Positions 60,414-64,000 of a stretch of DNA of 64,000 bases are shown one piece after another. Source of the DNA: Collinsella sp. zg1085 (GTDB lineage Bacteria; Actinomycetota; Coriobacteriia; Coriobacteriales; Coriobacteriaceae); NCBI RefSeq assembly GCF_018889955.1, contig NZ_CP076545.1:1656219-1720218 (forward strand), read 5' to 3'. A program made the position numbers and the translations under genes. Position 1 is the first letter of the stretch, and each line of letters opens with the position of its first letter. The notes beneath the pieces are model-generated. The model did no database searches and was not told the origin of the DNA. It saw nothing but the letters and a program-made list of their open reading frames with translations.

Positions 60414-60977
60414 TTAACTCTTTTTTACAACAACGCGACGATCCAAATCAATACCTTCTGAAATAGTAAAGATACCTTCTGTATCACGCAATGCAATATG
60501 AATTAAACGACGCTCATAAGCACTCATGGGTGGAAGCTTATATGGCCGACCAGATTGCAAGACCTTCTGGGCAGCATTATTTGCCATTTGAATAAGCTTC
60601 TCTTTACGGCGGTGTTTATACCCCTTAATATCAATAACAACAGGATATCTAAACCCTAGCTTACGACTTACCAAGAGAGAGAACATATATTGTAAGGCTT
60701 CAAGTGTACGTCCGTGACGTCCTATCAGAACAGCAAGATTACTATCTTGAACATCTAAAATGAGCTCACCATCATCCCCATCAAACTCATCAATAGGGGA
60801 GTATCCAGCATCAAAGGGTGCAAGCAACTCACGAAGAATAGTTAACGCTGTATCTGCAACCAAATCAAGCTCAGCGTCGTCAAGAGACTCACCAGCTTTA
60901 TACTTACGAGCAATCTCTGTATAAGGAGATACTTCTACTTCTTCAACATGTGTCTCATTTAGAAGTTCTTCCGACAT
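60414..60977 (-). CDS. jag: Jag/KhpB RNA-binding protein (KH-R3H)
   Basis: This 187-residue RNA-binding protein starts at ATG 60977, with GGAGG five bases upstream; an ATG at 60989 contributes that ribosome site instead. The N-terminal ~70 residues are acidic and lack a clear Jag_N domain. The KH domain has LAVLIGRHGRTLEALQYMFS with the GxxG loop GRHG, and the R3H domain has MSAYERRLIHIALRDTEG. KhpB acts with KhpA on small RNAs and cell-division or wall-related mRNAs in Gram-positives. It is the last gene of the rpmH operon. Confidence 0.95.
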   Translation of the reverse strand: MSEELLNETHVEEVEVSPYTEIARKYKAGESLDDAELDLVADTALTILRELLAPFDAGYSPIDEFDGDDGELILDVQDSNLAVLIGRHGRTLEALQYMFSLLVSRKLGFRYPVVIDIKGYKHRRKEKLIQMANNAAQKVLQSGRPYKLPPMSAYERRLIHIALRDTEGIFTISEGIDLDRRVVVKKS

Positions 60978-60991
60978 GATATCCTCCATAA

Positions 60992-61003
60992 TAAGGTACC
61001 TTA
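60992..61003. repeat. TAAGGTACCTTA palindrome in the yidC-jag gap
   Basis: This perfect 12-bp palindrome is followed by GTAATAAGG, a partial repeat of its left arm. It is identical to the core of the palindrome at 57430-57443. Confidence 0.75.
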
Positions 61004-61019
61004 GTAATAAGGTTTATCC

Positions 61020-61799
61020 TTAGTTTTTCTTACGTGGACGCGCTTTGCGTTCATGACGTACTACATCAACCTCAATGGGAGCATTTGAAAAACGCTCTTC
61101 CTCTTCACGTTTTGCTTGCTCAATAACGCGCTGCGTTACAAAGATTTGCTGAACAACCTGCCAGAGAGAAGATACGTCGTAATACAGTAAAACACCGGCA
61201 GGTAGATTCCAACCCATCCAAAGCATCATGATAGCCATTACTAAAGCCATAACTTTCATACTTTGTGCTTGTGCACCAGTTTGATTGCGCGACTGATATA
61301 GCGTTGGAATAAGGGTGAGCAACGCAAACAACACAAGCGAGATAAGGTATGGCGCTGCGGTTGCAATTCCCTTACCCATCGCCATAGATGGAACCATGGT
61401 TAAGTCAGGCAGAATATTAAAGAAGGCAAAATCGCTTGATGCAACACCTGGGAAGTATGACGGAAGATTGCGGAAAAGTGTAAACAGCGCAAATAAGATA
61501 GGCATTTGGATAAGCAATGGTAAACAACCACCAAGCGGGTTGAACTTATTTTCGCTATAGAACCTTTGAAGCTCTTCTTGTTGCTTCTGAGGGTCGTATG
61601 CATACTTCTCTTGAATTTCTTGCATCTTAGGCTGCAACACCTGCATACGCGCCATTGAACGAGTTGAACGCAATAAGATAGGGGTTAAAACCAACCGAAT
61701 AATGAGTACCAAAATGACAATCGAGAGACCCCAGTCAACAGCAAAGCCTTGAATGAGTTTCAAGATTTGAAAGAGGATATTAACAATCCAATCCCACAT
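61020..61799 (-). CDS. yidC: Membrane protein insertase YidC
   Basis: This 259-residue short Gram-positive-type YidC/Oxa1 inserts membrane proteins alone or with SecYEG. Five membrane segments are visible: VNILFQILKLIQGFAVDWGL, LSIVILVLIIRLVLTPILLR, ILFALFTLFRNL, YLISLVLFALLTLIPTLYQS and MALVMAIMMLWMGWNLPAGV. The conserved positively charged groove residue is probably in the RLVLTPILLRS segment, and the cytoplasmic hairpin MQVLQPKMQEIQEKYAYDPQ follows. The tail is basic (RHERKARPRKKN), suggesting ribosome contact. It is co-transcribed with yidD upstream (26-base gap). Confidence 0.95.
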   Translation of the reverse strand: MWDWIVNILFQILKLIQGFAVDWGLSIVILVLIIRLVLTPILLRSTRSMARMQVLQPKMQEIQEKYAYDPQKQQEELQRFYSENKFNPLGGCLPLLIQMPILFALFTLFRNLPSYFPGVASSDFAFFNILPDLTMVPSMAMGKGIATAAPYLISLVLFALLTLIPTLYQSRNQTGAQAQSMKVMALVMAIMMLWMGWNLPAGVLLYYDVSSLWQVVQQIFVTQRVIEQAKREEEERFSNAPIEVDVVRHERKARPRKKN

Positions 61800-61825
61800 G
61801 AGTATCCTTCCACAGTTTGTGCCGT

Positions 61826-62062
61826 TTACGGCACGGGATCATATCCACCAAGATGCAGTGGGTGGCATCGCAAAACTCTGCGTAAAGCAAGCCAACCACC
61901 TTTCAAGGCACCATAACGTACTAAAGCCTTAATAGCATACTGTGAACAGCTTGGTATGTATATACATGAGTCTGGTAAAACTGGTGATACAACACGTTGA
62001 TATAAGTGAATAAGCGCAATCATACAACGGCTAACCATACCAACTCTGCCTTGCTTACTCAT
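61826..62062 (-). CDS. yidD: Membrane insertion efficiency factor YidD
   Basis: This 78-residue peripheral membrane protein has the family core IALIHLYQRVVSPVLPDSCI, the Cys-containing YIPSCSQYAIKALVRYGALK and RCHPLHLGGYDPVP. It overlaps rnpA by eight bases and precedes yidC in the classical order. It is thought to help YidC-dependent insertion. Confidence 0.95.
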   Translation of the reverse strand: MSKQGRVGMVSRCMIALIHLYQRVVSPVLPDSCIYIPSCSQYAIKALVRYGALKGGWLALRRVLRCHPLHLGGYDPVP

Positions 62063-62384
62063 ATAAACCTGCTCGCTGTAAAAGCTTTATAAGAGCTCGT
62101 GTCATATCAGACGGCGACGCAGTCGAGGTTTGAGCAGTTGCAAACAAAATCAACTCATACCCCAAAGGTAGGGGCGGACAGCTGCGTAATGTTTCACGTA
62201 AAACACGTTTAGACCGGTTTCTCAACACAGCATTTCCAAGACGTTTAGCTGCGACAAAGGCGACCCGATAAGGATCGCCTTCATGTGTAGTACGAGACAC
62301 CGTTAATCGTATAAGCGGGTGATTATACCGTTTTCCCTGTGTAAATACGCGCTCAAAATCCTGACGAGATTTTAAGGTCTTCAT
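62055..62384 (-). CDS. rnpA: Ribonuclease P protein component
   Basis: This 109-residue basic protein is the RnpA subunit that aids tRNA 5' processing by RNase P RNA. It begins MKTLKSRQDFERVFTQGKRY and contains the signature VAFVAAKRLGNAVLRNRSKR VLRE (the RNR motif). It lies 16 bases after rpmH. Its coding sequence includes a near-perfect parS-like 16-mer at 62190-62205. The RNase P RNA gene itself is not in the window. Confidence 0.96.
   Translation of the reverse strand: MKTLKSRQDFERVFTQGKRYNHPLIRLTVSRTTHEGDPYRVAFVAAKRLGNAVLRNRSKRVLRETLRSCPPLPLGYELILFATAQTSTASPSDMTRALIKLLQRAGLYE
62190..62205. promoter_or_regulatory. Near-parS sequence within rnpA
   Basis: TGTTTCACGTAAAACA matches the parS palindrome at 15 of 16 positions (G to A at the eleventh). 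It lies inside rnpA, about 2.6 kb from the main parS cluster. It may be a weak ParB site or chance. Confidence 0.4.
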
Positions 62385-62400
62385 GCACGATACACAGCGA

Positions 62401-62544
62401 TTAGTTATCGCTCACCGTGAGACGCTTGCGACCCTTGGCACGACGACGGGCAAGTACGGCACGGCCACCCTTTGTGGCCATACGGGCGCGGAAGCCGTGA
62501 GTTTTAGCGCGCTTGCGCTTGTTCGGCTGATACGTACGCTTCAT
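62401..62544 (-). CDS. rpmH: 50S ribosomal protein L34
   Basis: This 47-residue ribosomal protein begins [20 protein letters not shown] and continues [24 protein letters not shown], the invariant L34 sequence, with a short SDN tail. A GGAGG site lies nine bases before ATG 62544. It is the first gene of the rnpA-yidD-yidC-jag operon and has a consensus promoter 60 bases upstream. In most bacteria dnaA is transcribed divergently from this gene; here that position holds the GHKL protein. Confidence 0.97.
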   Translation of the reverse strand: MKRTYQPNKRKRAKTHGFRARMATKGGRAVLARRRAKGRKRLTVSDN

Positions 62545-62603
62545 GGTGGTAAAACCTCCTGCTGCATTTCGATAGCTCAGAATAGTGTCATATAAGCTTT
62601 GGA

Positions 62604-62633
62604 ATTATAGGGAAAAGCCAGCATCTATGTCAA
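62604..62633 (-). promoter_or_regulatory. Consensus promoter of the rpmH operon
   Basis: On the minus strand TTGACA (62628-62633) and TATAAT (62604-62609) match the sigma-70 consensus perfectly, with an 18-base spacer. Confidence 0.88.
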
Positions 62634-62718
62634 TTGCTGGATAAAAAGTATCTCAGTTCAGGTAATTCTCGTGAAATCCGTATGAAAGAATCTAAATATT
62701 TCATCTCATTTCAAATAG

Positions 62719-62802
62719 TTTTCAACAGGTAGTGTTGACAATGTTGATAACTTTTCATGATTTTTCACCACTTTTCAACAGATTAGGAAAACTTGTTGAA
62801 AA
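62719..62802. other. Putative origin: array of DnaA-box-like 9-mers
   Basis: Seven related 9-mers lie in 84 bases. TTTTCAACA occurs at 62719-62727 (+), 62772-62780 (+) and 62794-62802 (-). TTATCAACA is at 62742-62750 (-) and TTGTCAACA at 62733-62741 (-). Weaker copies are TTTTCATGA at 62752-62760 (+) and TTTTCACCA at 62762-62770 (+). Starts at 62742, 62752, 62762 and 62772 are spaced exactly 10 bases, i.e. one helical turn. TTATCAACA is one base from the DnaA box TTATCCACA. The array lies in AT-rich DNA between rpmH and the GHKL gene, the usual oriC location. Assignment as oriC is inference. Confidence 0.7.
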
Positions 62803-62861
62803 CTTCTCTCTGAGGACTGAGAGCGCTATGCTGGTACACCCTACGAGTGATTGTGAAGTAT

Positions 62862-63992
62862 ATGGCTGAAGATTTTTATCCATTTGTAGATTCAGGTGAC
62901 CCAACACCTGATAACGCTCATCTCATATCAGATGAGCCAGTTCAGTCACATCAATCAAACAACACTGTTAGCTATGCCACACGTATTGCTATCTATGACG
63001 ATTTGTTTTCAACACCGCGCGTTGTCATTATTCAGCCACAAGGTATCCGCAGCTACCTTGAAGAAGTCACCAATACGGTTTATCGCCTTATGCGTGAGCA
63101 AGGTGGACATATTGCACTAATGGTTATTCGTGAGATTGTCGAAAACTTCATTCATGCGCAGTTTGTTGAGCCAATCATCTCTATCTTAGATGACGGTAAT
63201 ACGCTGCGTTTTGCTGACCAAGGTCCTGGTATTCACTTAAAAGAACGTGCCTTTGAATTTGGTGTTACGAGCGCCAACCGCGAGCAAAAACGCTATATCC
63301 GAGGCACTGGCGCAGGATTTCCTATGGTCTCACAATATCTTGAACAAACAGGTGGACTTATTGCAATTGAAGATAACCTAGGTTCAGGTACGGTAGTTAC
63401 AGTCACTATAGATGATAATCGTGCGCAAGAATTACAAGCAGCATCATCACACGGCGCGGTTATTCGTGGACATCAAAAGCAACAACCAGATGCCACCCCC
63501 TCACCGCAACATACAACAAATGATGTAAACCCAAACCCATATGGAAATCAAACATTTCCTTTGCAATCTAGTTCATATCCCGCTCAACTTAACCCGTATT
63601 ATCAACAACAACCGGTATATCCCACAGCAGCACCTATGACGGTAATGCCAGGATATATAAACCCTTATCAACCAATGCCTGCTCAAACAGCGCAATATAT
63701 TCCAACACCTCAACCAGCTATAACGCAAGCACTAAACACGTATTTAGCTGAACAAGCAGCTGAGGTAGACCTTTATGTGAGTGAGCGAGGGAAAAAAATC
63801 CTAAGCTATCTCCTTCAATTTGAAAGTTGTGGACCAACAGAGTTGCGAGGAGCATTTGGATCATCAACCGCTACCTGGTCGCGTGAGCTTGAACAACTCA
63901 CGAGTGCAGGTTTAGTTATTAAGCGTGGACAAAAACGTATGCTCACCGATATGGGACGCATGTGGACACAACAACACACCAACAAGCTTTAA
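62862..63992 (+). CDS. GHKL ATPase with C-terminal winged helix, in the usual dnaA position
   Basis: This 376-residue protein (from ATG 62862; a GTG at 62847 is an alternative and neither has a strong ribosome site) is divergent from rpmH. Residues ~45-185 contain a GHKL (histidine-kinase/Hsp90/MutL/gyrase-type) ATP-binding fold: N-box REIVENFIHAQF (Glu94-Asn95), G1 RFADQGPGI (Asp119, Gly121-Gly123) and G2 YIRGTGAGFPM. A ~95-residue linker rich in Pro, Gln, Tyr and Asn follows. Residues ~305-370 look like a MarR/ArsR-type winged helix (SERGKKILSYLLQF, CGPTELRGAFGSSTATWSRE LEQLTSAGLVIKR). There is no phospho-acceptor His domain and no AAA+ motif, so it is neither a normal sensor kinase nor DnaA. 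Role unknown; location suggests a function at the origin. Confidence 0.8.
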   Translation: MAEDFYPFVDSGDPTPDNAHLISDEPVQSHQSNNTVSYATRIAIYDDLFSTPRVVIIQPQGIRSYLEEVTNTVYRLMREQGGHIALMVIREIVENFIHAQFVEPIISILDDGNTLRFADQGPGIHLKERAFEFGVTSANREQKRYIRGTGAGFPMVSQYLEQTGGLIAIEDNLGSGTVVTVTIDDNRAQELQAASSHGAVIRGHQKQQPDATPSPQHTTNDVNPNPYGNQTFPLQSSSYPAQLNPYYQQQPVYPTAAPMTVMPGYINPYQPMPAQTAQYIPTPQPAITQALNTYLAEQAAEVDLYVSERGKKILSYLLQFESCGPTELRGAFGSSTATWSRELEQLTSAGLVIKRGQKRMLTDMGRMWTQQHTNKL

Positions 63993-64000
63993 GATAGATG

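Noticed and set aside
62383..62595. 70-codon plus-strand frame across rpmH
   Set aside because: It is antisense to the unmistakable L34 coding sequence.

Overview
The window looks like the chromosome of a low-to-mid GC member of the Coriobacteriia (Actinomycetota), most likely the Atopobium/Lancefieldella/Olsenella group. The evidence is gene content: an actinobacterial-type pair of WYL regulators, a Coriobacteriia-like QueT and ECF style, several LPxTG surface proteins, and the rpmH-rnpA-yidD-yidC-jag-rsmG-parA-parB block that normally lies beside the replication origin. The species assignment is inference and no database was consulted.

Region 1 (1-10,157) is visibly richer in G+C than the rest. 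It is a surface-glycan locus: an acyltransferase tail, a two-gene polysaccharide ABC exporter, a polysaccharide pyruvyl transferase, four GT2 glycosyltransferases, and a Tat-exported GH25 muramidase with three SLH-like repeats. SLH domains classically bind pyruvylated wall polymers, so the locus plausibly makes the polymer, exports it and displays a protein on it. The exporter ATPase itself carries SLH-like repeats, which is unusual for a cytosolic protein.

Region 2 (10,158-19,125) holds a decayed IS transposase, tRNA-Asp, a non-coding repeat, and then mostly minus-strand genes: a phosphodiesterase, a LytS/LytR-type two-component system, a glycosyltransferase, a QueT-like transporter and an MFS protein, followed by a plus-strand zinc-dependent phospholipase C-like protein.

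Region 3 (19,126-46,800) is a surface-protein region. Three giant LPxTG proteins (an S8 protease, a GH20 hexosaminidase and a GH36-like alpha-galactosidase/N-acetylgalactosaminidase) share a 15-base operator-like motif upstream. They would act on host glycoproteins. Between the first two lies a small graveyard (integrase and Abi fragments) and a candidate type I toxin-antitoxin locus. Downstream come an AAA/DUF4143 ATPase behind a perfect 40-bp palindrome, a three-gene amidase cassette, and a large Cna-B/SpaA-type protein coupled to its own class B-like sortase.

Region 4 (46,800-57,400) has a degenerate M28-like membrane protein, a PafB/PafC-like WYL pair, DinG, Ddl and RlmN. Region 5 (57,400-64,000) is the origin region: parAB with three parS sites, rsmG, jag, yidC, yidD, rnpA and rpmH behind a consensus promoter. 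A dense array of DnaA-box-like 9-mers follows, and then, where dnaA is normally found, a GHKL-ATPase/winged-helix protein. The array and this gene are the most interesting items in the window. The caveat is that dnaA may lie just past the window end.
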